A stretch of 64,000 bases of DNA. Origin: Kordiimonas pumila (GTDB taxonomy: Bacteria > Pseudomonadota > Alphaproteobacteria > Sphingomonadales > Kordiimonadaceae). This document shows positions 16,215-25,611 of this stretch, one piece after another. The notes below the pieces were generated by a model. It was given only the letters and a program-made list of their open reading frames with translations. It was not told the origin of the DNA and did not search any database. The stretch covers positions 1,757,501 through 1,821,500 of the forward strand of contig NZ_CP061205.1 in assembly GCF_015240255.1 (NCBI RefSeq), read 5' to 3'. A program made the position numbers and the translations under genes. The stretch's first letter is position 1, and every line of letters starts with the position of its first letter.

Positions 16215-17141
16215 ATGATGGAAAACACCGTTATAGATGTTCAGCACTTAACAAAACGGTTTGGCGATAAAACCGTTGTTGATGATTTTGAGATCAAGGT
16301 GCCAAAGGGCGCGATATATGGCTTTTTGGGGCCAAATGGCTCTGGGAAAACGACAACAATTCGCATGATTTGTGGCCTTCTAAGTGCCGATTCGGCTGAA
16401 GGAACCTGCTTGGGTTTTGATGTGCTGACAGAAAGCGACAAGATCAGGGAACAGGTGGGCTACATGACCCAGAAGTTCTCGCTTTACGGTGACCTGACGA
16501 TCAAAGAAAACCTGATTTTTATGGCTAGGCTGCGGTCCCTTAAAAATTACAGGCAGGTTGTTGATGATGCGCTTGAAGAGTACCAGTTAGCGCCGCGTGC
16601 GAACCAGTTGGCGGACCAGCTCTCTGGTGGCTGGAAGCAGCGGCTTGCACTGGCTGCATGTTCGCTTCATTCACCGGCATTGTTGCTGCTTGACGAGCCA
16701 ACAGCCGGGGTAGACCCTAAAGCCCGACGTGACTTTTGGGACCGTATCCGCAAGCTTGCCAATAGCGGTGTGACTGTACTTGTTTCCACGCACTATATGG
16801 ATGAAGCTGTCCAGTGCGATAATATCGCTTTTATTGCTTATGGTAAAAAACTGATCGATGCCCCGTCAGGTGAACTGGCGTCGCGTGTTGGCCTCACCAC
16901 GTGGCGTGTAGAAGGTAAAAAGCTAAGCCCGCTATACAGCGCCCTTCAAGGTGAGAACGGCATTAACCAGATTGCCCGCTTTGGCTCTGCCTTGCATGTA
17001 AGTGGTATTGATGCAGGCAAGCTGGAGGCAGCGATTGCGCCGTACCGCGACGACAGTGCTTATGACTGGAGCCTTTCAAAAACCGGGCTTGAAGAGACCT
17101 TTATCTATCTTATGACAGGGTCAGAGGATAATTTTCAATGA
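16215..17141 (+). CDS. ABC exporter ATP-binding protein
   Basis: A 308-residue ATPase of the drug/lipid ABC-2 exporter class. The Walker A motif is GPNGSGKTTT (residues about 41-50), the Q-loop lies in GYMTQKFSLYGDLT, the signature is LSGGWKQR, Walker B is LLLDEPTAGVD, and the switch His is in VSTHYMDEA. The extended C-terminal region is typical of this class. It lies 9 nt after the adaptor gene and overlaps the permease gene by 4 nt. Confidence 0.92.
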   Translation: MMENTVIDVQHLTKRFGDKTVVDDFEIKVPKGAIYGFLGPNGSGKTTTIRMICGLLSADSAEGTCLGFDVLTESDKIREQVGYMTQKFSLYGDLTIKENLIFMARLRSLKNYRQVVDDALEEYQLAPRANQLADQLSGGWKQRLALAACSLHSPALLLLDEPTAGVDPKARRDFWDRIRKLANSGVTVLVSTHYMDEAVQCDNIAFIAYGKKLIDAPSGELASRVGLTTWRVEGKKLSPLYSALQGENGINQIARFGSALHVSGIDAGKLEAAIAPYRDDSAYDWSLSKTGLEETFIYLMTGSEDNFQ

Positions 17142-18271
17142 TAGGATCGTTCAGCTTCTCGCGCGCCTTTGCCATTTTTAGCAAAGAAATTATCCAGATG
17201 CGGCGCGACCGGATTACGCTTTCAATGATGCTGGGCATTCCGTTGATGCAGCTTATTATGTTTGGCTTTGCCATTAATACCGACCCGCGCCATTTGCCGA
17301 CATTGGTGGAATTGCATGATAATGGACCTGCGGTACGGTCTATTATTCACGGGCTGGAAGCATCAAGGTATTTTACTGTTAAGGGGATTGTTGCCGGAAA
17401 GCCAGAGGTGGAGACCGCGTTTAAAAAAGGCGAAGCGCTTTTTGTTGTTTCTGTCCCTGAGAATTTTGAACGGGATTTACTGCGGGGCAGCCAGCCGCAA
17501 ATTTTGCTGGATGCTGATGCAACGGACCCGGTTGCCACATCTGCGGCAGCAGGGGCTTTTTCTCAGATTTTAGATACTGCTTTGAAACCTGTTCTTGAAG
17601 GGTCTGGGCTTGAAAGTATGACATCACAGCCTGTAACGCCGGTTATACACAAACGCTATAACCCTGCTGGGCGAACGTCGGTAAATATCGTGCCGGGCTT
17701 GCTGGGTATTATTTTAACCATGACCATGACCCTTATGACATCTATTGCTCTTACGCGTGAAACCGAGCGCGGCACCTTAGAGGCACTGTTGTCTACACCG
17801 GCTAGGCCTGCCGAGGTGATGGTTGGTAAAATCACCCCTTTTGTTGTTGTGGGTTTAATGCAGACAGCCTTAATGCTGGTGTTGGCCCGGTCATTCTTTG
17901 GTGTCCCATTTGTTGGTAGCTTTATAGCGTTTGGCGCTGCAGTAGCCTGCTTTATTCTGGTTAACTTGGCGATTGGTTTTTTCTGTTCCACAGTGGCGCG
18001 CACACAAATGCAGGCCATGCAGATGACATTCTTCTTTTTTCTGCCGTCTATTCTGCTTTCAGGATTTATGTTTCCCTTTGATGGTATGCCCAAATGGGCA
18101 AGAACAATCGGGGAAGGCTTGCCCACAACCCATTTTATCAGGGTTGTGCGGTCGGTTATGTTGAAAGGGGCTGAACTGCGCGAGGTGTTGCCTGAACTTG
18201 GGTCTCTATGCATTATTTTGTCAGTTGTTACCTGTCTTGCAATATTTCGGTATCGGCGCACCCTAGATTAA
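17138..18271 (+). CDS. ABC-2 type exporter permease
   Basis: A 377-residue ABC-2 permease. One N-terminal membrane helix (residues 25-45) precedes a large periplasmic domain (about 45-180), followed by five C-terminal helices with the conserved RETERGTLEALLSTPARPAE coupling region and LPSILLSGFMFPFDGMP. E. coli YbhFSR has two permeases; only one is present here, so a homodimer is likely. Substrate unknown. A hairpin terminator follows. Confidence 0.88.
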   Translation: MIGSFSFSRAFAIFSKEIIQMRRDRITLSMMLGIPLMQLIMFGFAINTDPRHLPTLVELHDNGPAVRSIIHGLEASRYFTVKGIVAGKPEVETAFKKGEALFVVSVPENFERDLLRGSQPQILLDADATDPVATSAAAGAFSQILDTALKPVLEGSGLESMTSQPVTPVIHKRYNPAGRTSVNIVPGLLGIILTMTMTLMTSIALTRETERGTLEALLSTPARPAEVMVGKITPFVVVGLMQTALMLVLARSFFGVPFVGSFIAFGAAVACFILVNLAIGFFCSTVARTQMQAMQMTFFFFLPSILLSGFMFPFDGMPKWARTIGEGLPTTHFIRVVRSVMLKGAELREVLPELGSLCIILSVVTCLAIFRYRRTLD

Positions 18272-18323
18272 ATAGCTTTTAAAAGAATAAGCGTCCCAAA
18301 AGTGTAACGCAAAAATGTCAAAT

Positions 18324-18365
18324 AAAGGCCAGCAGCAAACGGGTTTGTTGTTGGCTTTTATTTTG
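18324..18365 (+). terminator. Terminator of efflux operon
   Basis: AAAGGCCAGCAGCAAAC pairs through G-T wobbles with TTTGTTGTTGGCTTT and is followed by a T-rich stretch. It lies about 50 nt after the permease stop. Confidence 0.55.
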
Positions 18366-18376
18366 AGGTATATTTG

Positions 18377-19522
18377 ATGCGTATAGTGTTTGTTCTATTT
18401 TTGGGTTTTACGGGCTTTATGCACACTCTTGCAGCCTCTGAAACGCAAACTGAAACCGTTATATTGGTAACCATTGACGGTGTGCGGTGGCAGGAAGTGT
18501 TTACGGGGGTTGATCAAGCATTTTTTGATCAGGATGCTTATATTGCCTACAAAAAACATCATGCTGACTTTAAAGAACAATATGGTGCAGAAACACCAAA
18601 TGCGCGCCGCACTGCACTGATGCCGTTTTTATGGGATGTAGTGGCAAAAGAAGGCCAGCTCTACGGTAACCGAAACAAGGGAAGTGTTGGGACGCTCACA
18701 AACCCATACCATTTTTCCTATCCCGGCTACAGCGAGATTTTAACGGGCATAACTGACGACCGGATTAACAGTAATGATAAGGTTTTAAACCCGAATAAAA
18801 CGGTGCTGGAATGGCTGAACGAGAAGCCTGAAAACACAGGTAAGATTGAGGCTTTTGCATCGTGGGATGTGTTCCCCTACATTATTAATTCAGAACGCAG
18901 CCATGTGCCGGTAAATGCAGGGTTTGAACCTTACAAGTTACCGGGTAATAAAAAAGTTGCCTTCCTGAACGAGATGCTGGCGGCAGTGCCAAGCCCATGG
19001 GATACAGTGCGTTTTGACGCATTTACAATGGGCTATGCAAGGGCGGCGCTTGTTAGTAAAAAAATGCGCTTCATTTATATTTCCCTCGGTGAAACAGATG
19101 ATTTTGCCCACGATGGCCACTATGATCAGTATGTGAATGCGCTACATAGAAGTGATGCAATGTTGGCAGACCTGTGGGCATGGTTACAAAAAGACCCACG
19201 TTATAAGGATCATACAACGCTTTTGGTTACAACAGATCATGGCCGCGGGTCTGATAGTTTTGAAACATGGAAACATCACGGCCGGTTCCCTTATGTGAAA
19301 GAAGATGGCACCAAAGCAGTGAGTGACTTTGCGGGCGACGACCAGATATGGATGGCGGTTATTGGCCCTGATACACCAGCGATGGGTGAAGTGACAGGTG
19401 GCCCGCCTGTTGCCTTAAATGAAGTGGCGGCCACAGCTGCGAAGTTTCTGGGCTATAGCTATGAAAGCGACAATCCTGTCATGAAAGCAGGCAAGCCGAT
19501 TGAAAGCATGATGAATAAATAA
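18377..19522 (+). CDS. Exported alkaline-phosphatase-superfamily phosphodiesterase
   Basis: A 381-residue secreted enzyme of the type I phosphodiesterase/nucleotide pyrophosphatase/sulfatase-like superfamily. The signal peptide spans residues 1-20. Metal-site elements follow superfamily order: VTIDGVRWQEVF (first Asp), the FSYPGYSEILTG nucleophile segment, GETDDFAHDGHYDQY (Asp/His ligands) and TTDHGRG, then a late His in WKHHGRFP. ATG 18377 is preferred to the TTG one codon upstream because GAGG lies 8 nt before it. It is convergent with a PhoD-like phosphatase, suggesting organophosphate scavenging. Confidence 0.8.
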   Translation: MRIVFVLFLGFTGFMHTLAASETQTETVILVTIDGVRWQEVFTGVDQAFFDQDAYIAYKKHHADFKEQYGAETPNARRTALMPFLWDVVAKEGQLYGNRNKGSVGTLTNPYHFSYPGYSEILTGITDDRINSNDKVLNPNKTVLEWLNEKPENTGKIEAFASWDVFPYIINSERSHVPVNAGFEPYKLPGNKKVAFLNEMLAAVPSPWDTVRFDAFTMGYARAALVSKKMRFIYISLGETDDFAHDGHYDQYVNALHRSDAMLADLWAWLQKDPRYKDHTTLLVTTDHGRGSDSFETWKHHGRFPYVKEDGTKAVSDFAGDDQIWMAVIGPDTPAMGEVTGGPPVALNEVAATAAKFLGYSYESDNPVMKAGKPIESMMNK

Positions 19523-19550
19523 AGTTAGGCAGCGGTTTTTTGCATGATAA

Positions 19551-19575
19551 AGGCGGGTGAAACCCCGCCTTTTTT
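19551..19575 (+). terminator. Rho-independent terminator
   Basis: AGGCGGG stem (19551-19557), 6-nt loop, CCCGCCT (19564-19570), then a T run. It lies 28 nt after the phosphodiesterase stop and ahead of the convergent PhoD-like gene. Confidence 0.85.
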
Positions 19576-19592
19576 GCCTATAAACTATAGCC

Positions 19593-20687
19593 TTACCTGA
19601 AGGAAAGCTGGCTTAGAAGCAGAGATTTCTCAAAAACAGGCTGACCGTCTACGTTCCGCGCCTGCATCACTATATGAGGGTCCGGTACATGCCAGTCTAT
19701 CTCCAGAATGCCAAAGTTCGCCTTGGTATACATACAGTCGGGCAGGCGGTAGGCATTTGGGCTCATATTGTGCCATGTTTCTGTAAGCCCGCTTGAGGTA
19801 AAGTCATACAAAGGGTAGGGCACATGGTAGCTTTGGCGCGAAATTTCAGCCCAGTGTGTATCGCCGCTGATAAACAGAACGCCTTCTGCACGGGTCTTTG
19901 TAATCAGCTCAATCATACGGGTGCGCTCCCGCGGGAACAGGCTCCATGCTTCCCAGCCCGGAAAAGTGGAAATAAATTGCAAGCTGGAGCCAATGATACG
20001 TAGCTTTGCAGGTTTTTGCAGTTCGCCTTCCAGCCACTTCCACTGTTTTTCGCCCAGCATCGTGCTGTGGGCATCATCTTGCGGCAGGTAAGGGCCAAAG
20101 GCCATTTGGTCACGGCGGCGTGCCTCTTCCTTTGAAACATGAATGAGGCCAGTTCTGTTCCAGCGCAGGTCAAGCATTATGACCTGTACACGCTCATTTG
20201 GTGGGCCGTACATGTAAGATGTGTAAATTCCGTCATCAGGCCTTCTGCGCGGGCTATCTTCTGGCTCATTCCAAAAGTCAAAGAACAGTTCTTTGGATTC
20301 TTTTTTCATGGGGTATTCCATGCCAGCATCATTTTCGCCGAAATCATGGTCGTCCCATGTTGCTATAACAGGTGTTGTGGCTAACAGCTTTTGAAAGCCG
20401 GGTTTGGCCGCAAACTTTTGATATTTAGCGGCGAGTACAGCCATATCACGGGTGTCACCGTATATACTGTCGCCGAGAAAGATAAAAAGTTCGGGGTTTA
20501 GAGCGGTGATAGGTTCCCATATCGGTTGATCTTTGTCTTGGTGGGCGCATGACCCAAATAAAATACGGGATAAGCGTTTGTCTGATACTTGCGCGGTGAC
20601 AGCGGGGGTTGAAAAGGCAGGTAACCCTGCTGCGGCTATGGCACCTGTAGCCCCGATCATTTTGAGGGTTGTGCGGCGGTTGATCAT
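19593..20687 (-). CDS. PhoD-like alkaline phosphatase/phosphodiesterase, Tat-exported
   Basis: A 364-residue metallophosphoesterase of the PhoD family. A twin-arginine signal (NRRTTLKM) opens the protein. Metal-binding segments are GSCAHQDKDQP, IFLGDSIYGDTRD, ATWDDHDFGENDAG and ISGDTHWAE. The family cleaves phosphate mono- or diesters in the periplasm with Fe/Ca or Ca centres. The gene lies 57 nt downstream of the TonB receptor gene on the same strand and likely shares its transcript. Confidence 0.87.
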   Translation of the reverse strand: MINRRTTLKMIGATGAIAAAGLPAFSTPAVTAQVSDKRLSRILFGSCAHQDKDQPIWEPITALNPELFIFLGDSIYGDTRDMAVLAAKYQKFAAKPGFQKLLATTPVIATWDDHDFGENDAGMEYPMKKESKELFFDFWNEPEDSPRRRPDDGIYTSYMYGPPNERVQVIMLDLRWNRTGLIHVSKEEARRRDQMAFGPYLPQDDAHSTMLGEKQWKWLEGELQKPAKLRIIGSSLQFISTFPGWEAWSLFPRERTRMIELITKTRAEGVLFISGDTHWAEISRQSYHVPYPLYDFTSSGLTETWHNMSPNAYRLPDCMYTKANFGILEIDWHVPDPHIVMQARNVDGQPVFEKSLLLSQLSFR

Positions 20688-20711
20688 GTTTCTATCCAGT
20701 ACTGAAAGGGG

Positions 20712-20737
20712 AAACGGGCGGCTGAAGCCACCCGTTT
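20712..20737 (-). other. Hairpin between TonB receptor and PhoD-like gene
   Basis: AAACGGG-C-GGC tgaa GCC-A-CCCGTTT forms a stem of ten pairs with one C/A mismatch. There is no T run in the minus-strand direction, so it may be a partial terminator or an mRNA 3'-end protector rather than a true stop. Confidence 0.45.
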
Positions 20738-20744
20738 GTGTGTT

Positions 20745-23087
20745 TTAGAATGTAAGGGTCAGGTTTGCAGTTGCCTGACGCTCGGAACCGAGGAAATAAG
20801 AACCCGGTGTGCCGCCGCCGAGGTAGCGTTTGTCAGTAAGGTTAGAAACATTGAGGCTAATATCAATGCTACTAATACCTGGAATTGAGCCTTCATCCAG
20901 TGTGTAGCCAACCCACGCATCAACAGTGGTGAAAGCTGGTAGTTCCTGTGTGTTTGCAAAATCGCCGTACCGTTCGCCGACATGTTTTGCAGATACACCC
21001 GCACGCACACCGTCGCGGAAGTAGCTAAGCGTGCCAACAAGCTGGAATTCAGGTGCGAGAGCAACCTTGTTACCTTCTACAACCTCAGCCGTTGTATCAG
21101 AATATTCAGATTTGTTGATCGTTAGGGATGAATAGAGATTCCAGTAGTTTGCAAAATCAGCAGAAATACTGGCTTCAATACCTTTTGATTCAATACCGCC
21201 AACGTTCAGGTATGCGCCTTCACCTTCTTCAAGGTAGTCAACGCCGCCAACCGGGTCACCCGCTGACACGAAAGTAATACGGTTATTAAACTTGATATAA
21301 TACCCCGTAATTGTCGCATGTAACCAGTTATTGCTGTAACGAAGACCAAAGTCAAAGTTGTCTGCGGTTTCGCCCTCAAGATCAGGAATATCAGGGTTTA
21401 CAACAGAAGCAGTACCTTCAATGATCGTATCTTTGATGGCCGCATAGTTCTGCGAGAAACCAGCAAATATCTCAAGGTTTTCTGTTGCTTGATAGAGAGC
21501 ACCAGCCGTGAAGAGGATGTCTGAATCAGACTCTAAGCTTTGGTCTGCTTCATTACCCAAATTGTCACTGCGGTCCAGATCAACCATGAATTTCTTGATG
21601 CCACCACGAAGGCTAAGATCACCAAGTGTAAACGTGTCTTCTGCATACAGCATCAGGGTTTTAGTTGTGAAATTCCGGTCATACTGAACCCAGTAAGGGA
21701 TGTTGTCGAAATTGATGCCGGAGAGTGAATCAATCACTTTATGCCAGTCGCGAGATTCGTCGCGGTCACTGTCTTCCCACCACAAGCCTGCACGGATTGT
21801 GTTACTTTCGCCGATTGTATAGGCCGCATCTGCCGTTACACCAAAGCGCTGCTTTTTATAGTGTGTGTGCCGGTAAGACCCAACAGGAACCGCACCGTCT
21901 GCATAGCAGGCTGGGTTATTGGCTGGGGCGCCGCCGCCGTATGGGAATGTTAGGGTAGCCGTACAGCCTGCGATCGGCGCAAGGGGGGTGCCGTTGCTGT
22001 CTGTATAGGTGTAAGACCCAGCAGCAGAACCACCAAACATAGTGCCGTTCGCGTCAACGTCGCCGCCAGCAGTTGCTACAAGATAAGGCGGTATCCAGTC
22101 ACCACGGCCAGAGTTTTTATGGAAGTATGGCGCAATCGTGAATTCCAGATTGTCACTTTTGTATTCTGCTTTTGTATAAGCAAACCAGTTCTCGCGCAAA
22201 GTCCCCCAACCTGGGCGGTAAACCTGATCAACGTATGGAATGCCAGTGATTGTATCTGTCAGGCGGTCCCAGTCTGGGTTTTCTTCAAACTGAGCTATGG
22301 AAATACGCTGATAGTTGTTTTCCCATGTGTCATCCCATGACAGGCGGCCCGTAAAGGTCCAGTTGTCCTGCTCGGATACGATCTTAGCTGCGAAGTGATC
22401 GCGGTCAGTGCCGCCAGCATTACCAATCCATGCGTCGTTTGTTGTTGTGGAATAGCTAAGGTAGGCTGTTGTGCCTTCAGCAATTTCGCCTGTGTCGTAG
22501 CGGAAGAAATAGCGCTGTGCGTTATTTTCACCAATGCTGAGGCCAGCGCGGAATTGTTGTTCTTGTTCTGGGTTGCTGGTTACAAAATTGATAGTACCAC
22601 CAAGGGCTTCATGGGACGGAGAAGCAATATCAGCCGTGCCTTGTGAAACTTCGGCGCGCAGGAGGTTTTCTGAATCGATATAACGGTTTGCTTTAGCGCC
22701 GCCACCGTAGTTTGAGTTGCCGTTTGGCAGGCCGTCAATGGTCATACCAATTTGTTGCTCTGAAAGGCTAACAGCAAAACCGCGAATGGAAAGTGTTGTT
22801 GACCAGTCGTCAGAACCAAAGGGGCCGCCTTCAGCTACAAAAATGCCAGGCAGGTTATCAATAACAGAAAGAACGCTTGATGCATCTGGTTCTTGCTGGA
22901 GCATAATCGCGTCAGTCGCGTTGTTTGAGAAGGTGGTTTTCTTGGCAGAAACAATAATTTCTTCTACACCTGCATCTGAAGCATAAGCTCCTGCTTCAAT
23001 CGCAGCTTCCTCCGAGATGGCCGCAGCAGATACAGCAAATAGGCTGCATGTTGCCAGTAGCGCTTTGTATGATGTTGTGAATTTCAT
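20745..23087 (-). CDS. TonB-dependent outer-membrane receptor
   Basis: A 780-residue receptor. Signal peptide at residues 1-25; a TonB-box-like EEIIVSAKKT near 42; a plug domain with SSVLSVIDNLPGIFV and LSIRGFAVSLSE; then a 22-strand barrel ending in the characteristic aromatic C terminus (ATANLTLTF). The start at 23087 (MKFTTS) has AAGGG 9 nt upstream and is preferred to the ATG at 23105. Position before the PhoD-like phosphatase and opposite a phosphodiesterase suggests a phosphorylated organic substrate, but specificity is unknown. Confidence 0.9.
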   Translation of the reverse strand: MKFTTSYKALLATCSLFAVSAAAISEEAAIEAGAYASDAGVEEIIVSAKKTTFSNNATDAIMLQQEPDASSVLSVIDNLPGIFVAEGGPFGSDDWSTTLSIRGFAVSLSEQQIGMTIDGLPNGNSNYGGGAKANRYIDSENLLRAEVSQGTADIASPSHEALGGTINFVTSNPEQEQQFRAGLSIGENNAQRYFFRYDTGEIAEGTTAYLSYSTTTNDAWIGNAGGTDRDHFAAKIVSEQDNWTFTGRLSWDDTWENNYQRISIAQFEENPDWDRLTDTITGIPYVDQVYRPGWGTLRENWFAYTKAEYKSDNLEFTIAPYFHKNSGRGDWIPPYLVATAGGDVDANGTMFGGSAAGSYTYTDSNGTPLAPIAGCTATLTFPYGGGAPANNPACYADGAVPVGSYRHTHYKKQRFGVTADAAYTIGESNTIRAGLWWEDSDRDESRDWHKVIDSLSGINFDNIPYWVQYDRNFTTKTLMLYAEDTFTLGDLSLRGGIKKFMVDLDRSDNLGNEADQSLESDSDILFTAGALYQATENLEIFAGFSQNYAAIKDTIIEGTASVVNPDIPDLEGETADNFDFGLRYSNNWLHATITGYYIKFNNRITFVSAGDPVGGVDYLEEGEGAYLNVGGIESKGIEASISADFANYWNLYSSLTINKSEYSDTTAEVVEGNKVALAPEFQLVGTLSYFRDGVRAGVSAKHVGERYGDFANTQELPAFTTVDAWVGYTLDEGSIPGISSIDISLNVSNLTDKRYLGGGTPGSYFLGSERQATANLTLTF

Positions 23088-23400
23088 TTTTGAGCCCTTG
23101 ATCATGGTTGTATCGGGCGCGTAAAAACGCCCGCAAATCCGTTTGACTTGCTGGCAATGTGATGGGCTTCAAATTTTAAGGTTTCTTGACAGATATGTGA
23201 GTGTTTTGAAAACTTTTTAGGTCAGAAGTAAACGGGTTTATAAAAAGGCATGCGGGCCCAGATAATAACAAGTATTCTTGCATGGCTTTTTGATCAAATA
23301 GTCGATAAAATCATCAATTACCGATAAGATGATGCGTTTGCGATCGTGTGTTTTTTGCTTTAAAGCCTAAGTATAATATCGCAAAAATGATGGAATGTTC
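23088..23400. promoter_or_regulatory. Divergent intergenic region, TonB receptor / GntR regulator
   Basis: About 310 bp without a gene. It holds a TTGACA hexamer at 23186-23191 with no convincing -10 partner, a GGGCG/CGCCC inverted repeat near 23115, and AT-rich DNA. It must contain the promoters of both flanking genes. No copy of the GGTGC or TTTCGAAA palindromes was seen here. Confidence 0.4.
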
Positions 23401-24069
23401 ATGACACTAACCAGCAAGATATACGATGATTTAAGTGAAGCTATTCTTGCGGGCCAGTTTAGGCCAGACGAAAAACTGAAGGCAGAACATATCAAAGCGC
23501 GTTTTGGTGTAAGTGCGGCGACAGTACGTGAGGCGCTTAACCGCCTGTTGGCCGATGGTCTTGTGCTTGTGCATGATAGGCGCGGGTTTACTGTTGCACC
23601 TTTTTCCCCCTCTGATCTAGCCGATATTATTAGGTCGCGCCTGTTGATTGAAGTTGAATGTGTTGCTGACTCTATCAAACACGGCGATGATACATGGGAA
23701 ATGAATTTGGTTGCAGCCTATCACCGTTTAGGGAAGGCCGAAGCAAAGGCTGATCTTGGTGATGACGACAGCTTAAAAGCGCAGGAAAGTGCTAACAGGC
23801 ATTTTCACGATTGTTTGGTGTCGGCGTGTCAGTCACCAACCTTGCTGGGGTTTTATAGAAACCTTTTTGCAAGGCACTACCGCTATAGGCGGTTTGCTCT
23901 TCGCAATAAAATAATTGTCTCTCAAGCGGCTGTTGACCATAAAAACCTACTTGAAGCAGCGCTTGAACGCGATATAGACAAGGCGCGATCTATTATCAAT
24001 GATCATATCATGCGGACACAGGTCCATGCCGAAGCTTTGCTGGAAGATTTCGAAAATCAACTTAAATAA
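23401..24069 (+). CDS. GntR-family regulator (FCD subfamily)
   Basis: A 222-residue regulator. The winged helix at residues 1-70 (IYDDLSEAILAGQFRPDEKL ... VSAATVREALNRLLADGLV) precedes an FCD ligand domain whose metal-type residues fall in the NRHFHDCLVSAC and DHKNLLEAAL segments. ATG 23401 is chosen because GGA stands 6 nt upstream; ATG 23395 is an alternative. It is divergent from the TonB receptor and 122 nt upstream of the multicopper oxidase. A second FCD regulator occurs at 60922. Confidence 0.85.
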   Translation: MTLTSKIYDDLSEAILAGQFRPDEKLKAEHIKARFGVSAATVREALNRLLADGLVLVHDRRGFTVAPFSPSDLADIIRSRLLIEVECVADSIKHGDDTWEMNLVAAYHRLGKAEAKADLGDDDSLKAQESANRHFHDCLVSACQSPTLLGFYRNLFARHYRYRRFALRNKIIVSQAAVDHKNLLEAALERDIDKARSIINDHIMRTQVHAEALLEDFENQLK

Positions 24070-24106
24070 ACTATTTCATGACCATGATGATACAATAAAA
24101 TCTTTA

Positions 24107-24120
24107 TAATTTCGAAATTA
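24107..24120. promoter_or_regulatory. TAATTTCGAAATTA palindrome upstream of multicopper oxidase
   Basis: A perfect 14-bp palindrome 72 bp before the oxidase ATG, followed by a partial repeat (TTTGAAATAT). The same element occurs at 60825-60838, with variants at 60751, 63476 and 63569. Confidence 0.55.
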
Positions 24121-24191
24121 TTTGAAATATATTCGCTTTTGCGTATGCTCGGTTTATTGCTGTTTCAGTACTAAAGCCAAGCGGGGAAAGT

Positions 24192-25601
24192 ATGGTAGTT
24201 CATAGGCGGCACATCCTTCAGGGAATAGTAGGGACTATGGCTATGCCGTATGTTAGCAAGCTTGCATTTGCCCAAAGTCCTGACCGGCCCTTCATGCCCA
24301 TCCCTGCCTTGGTAAACGGAAGTGACGGCCCTGTGTCGCTAAAAATGCAAACAGGGTTATGGTCGTTTGACGGCAAAATAAAAACACCAACTTGGGGCTT
24401 GTCGCAGGATTATATGGGGCCAGTGGTACGCACGCGGCGAGGTGCCGAGCTTGCCCTGCATTATGAAAATACTCTTGCTGAAGCTGTTAGTATTCACGGC
24501 CATGGTTTGCATGTGACGGGCGAACTGGACGGTGGTCCACAGCGCGCGATCAGGCCCGGTACAAGCTGGTCACCGATTCTGCCAATTGTGCAGGAGGCTG
24601 CAACGCTTTGGTATCATAGCCATACCCATAAACGCACTGGGCCACATGTCTATAATGGCCTTGCCGGTATGATTGTGATTGATGATGACAACAGTGATAG
24701 CTTGCCTCTGCCGCGCAGGTACGGCATTGATGACTTGCCTTTCATTGTACAAGATAAGGATTTTAACCAAGACGGCACGTTGCTGTATAATAAAGTTGGA
24801 CTTGGCCGTTTTTATGCAGAACACATGACGGTGAATGGCATTATCCAGCCGCGTGTTGAGGTGCCCAAAGGACTTGTTCGCTTGCGGCTGCTCAATGGTT
24901 CAAATGGCCGTTTTTTCAATTTCACTTTTACTGATACGCGCGTTTTTCATGTGATTGCCGGGGATGGTGGTTTCCTTGAAGAACCTGTGGAGGTGACAAC
25001 CCTTTTTGTTGCCCCTGGCGAACGGTATGAGCTGTTAGTTGATTTTTCTGATGGCCTACCAGCGACACTACGCTCCGTACAAGCCGAACGCGGTGAAGGC
25101 ACTTCTCCGGCTTTTAATCCTATTCAGGGTGAGCAGACCATATGCACATTCGAGGTAAACCCCCGTATTGCGCCTGACTTAGATGTTAGAGTTCCGCCGC
25201 GGTTGAATGATATTGCGTGGCTTGACCCAAAGGAAGCTCATATTACCCGGCATTTTACAATGGCGACAATCAACCGCAAAATGGTGATCAACGGCAGGAT
25301 GATGGATATGGCCCGCATTGATCACCGCGTTCAAAAAGGCGCTGTGGAGATATGGGATCTGGACGGCGATGTGCATAATTTCCATGCCCATGGCTGTTCA
25401 TTTCAGGTGTTATCCATCAATGGAAAAACACCCCCAGCCCATATGAAGTGCTGGAAGGATACGGTTATTACAGACGCAAAAGCGTCTTTTATCGTGCGCT
25501 TTGACCATACTGCATCAGATGCATTCCCCTATATGTTCCACTGTCATTTGCTAGAGCACGAAGACATGGGCATGATGGGGCAGTTTACCGTTGAAGCCTG
25601 A
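24192..25601 (+). CDS. Multicopper oxidase, Tat-exported
   Basis: A 469-residue three-cupredoxin oxidase related to CueO/SufI/bilirubin oxidase. A twin-arginine leader (VHRRHILQ) is present. Copper ligands are complete: HGHGLH (102-107), YHSHTH (141-146), HNFHAHG near 393, and the type 1/type 3 signature FHCHLLEHEDMGM at the C terminus. It should oxidise cuprous ions, phenolics or similar substrates in the periplasm with O2. The start has GGGGAAAG upstream. There is no methionine-rich insert, so a primary role in copper tolerance is less certain. Confidence 0.9.
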   Translation: MVVHRRHILQGIVGTMAMPYVSKLAFAQSPDRPFMPIPALVNGSDGPVSLKMQTGLWSFDGKIKTPTWGLSQDYMGPVVRTRRGAELALHYENTLAEAVSIHGHGLHVTGELDGGPQRAIRPGTSWSPILPIVQEAATLWYHSHTHKRTGPHVYNGLAGMIVIDDDNSDSLPLPRRYGIDDLPFIVQDKDFNQDGTLLYNKVGLGRFYAEHMTVNGIIQPRVEVPKGLVRLRLLNGSNGRFFNFTFTDTRVFHVIAGDGGFLEEPVEVTTLFVAPGERYELLVDFSDGLPATLRSVQAERGEGTSPAFNPIQGEQTICTFEVNPRIAPDLDVRVPPRLNDIAWLDPKEAHITRHFTMATINRKMVINGRMMDMARIDHRVQKGAVEIWDLDGDVHNFHAHGCSFQVLSINGKTPPAHMKCWKDTVITDAKASFIVRFDHTASDAFPYMFHCHLLEHEDMGMMGQFTVEA

Positions 25602-25611
25602 GAGGCAGAGA

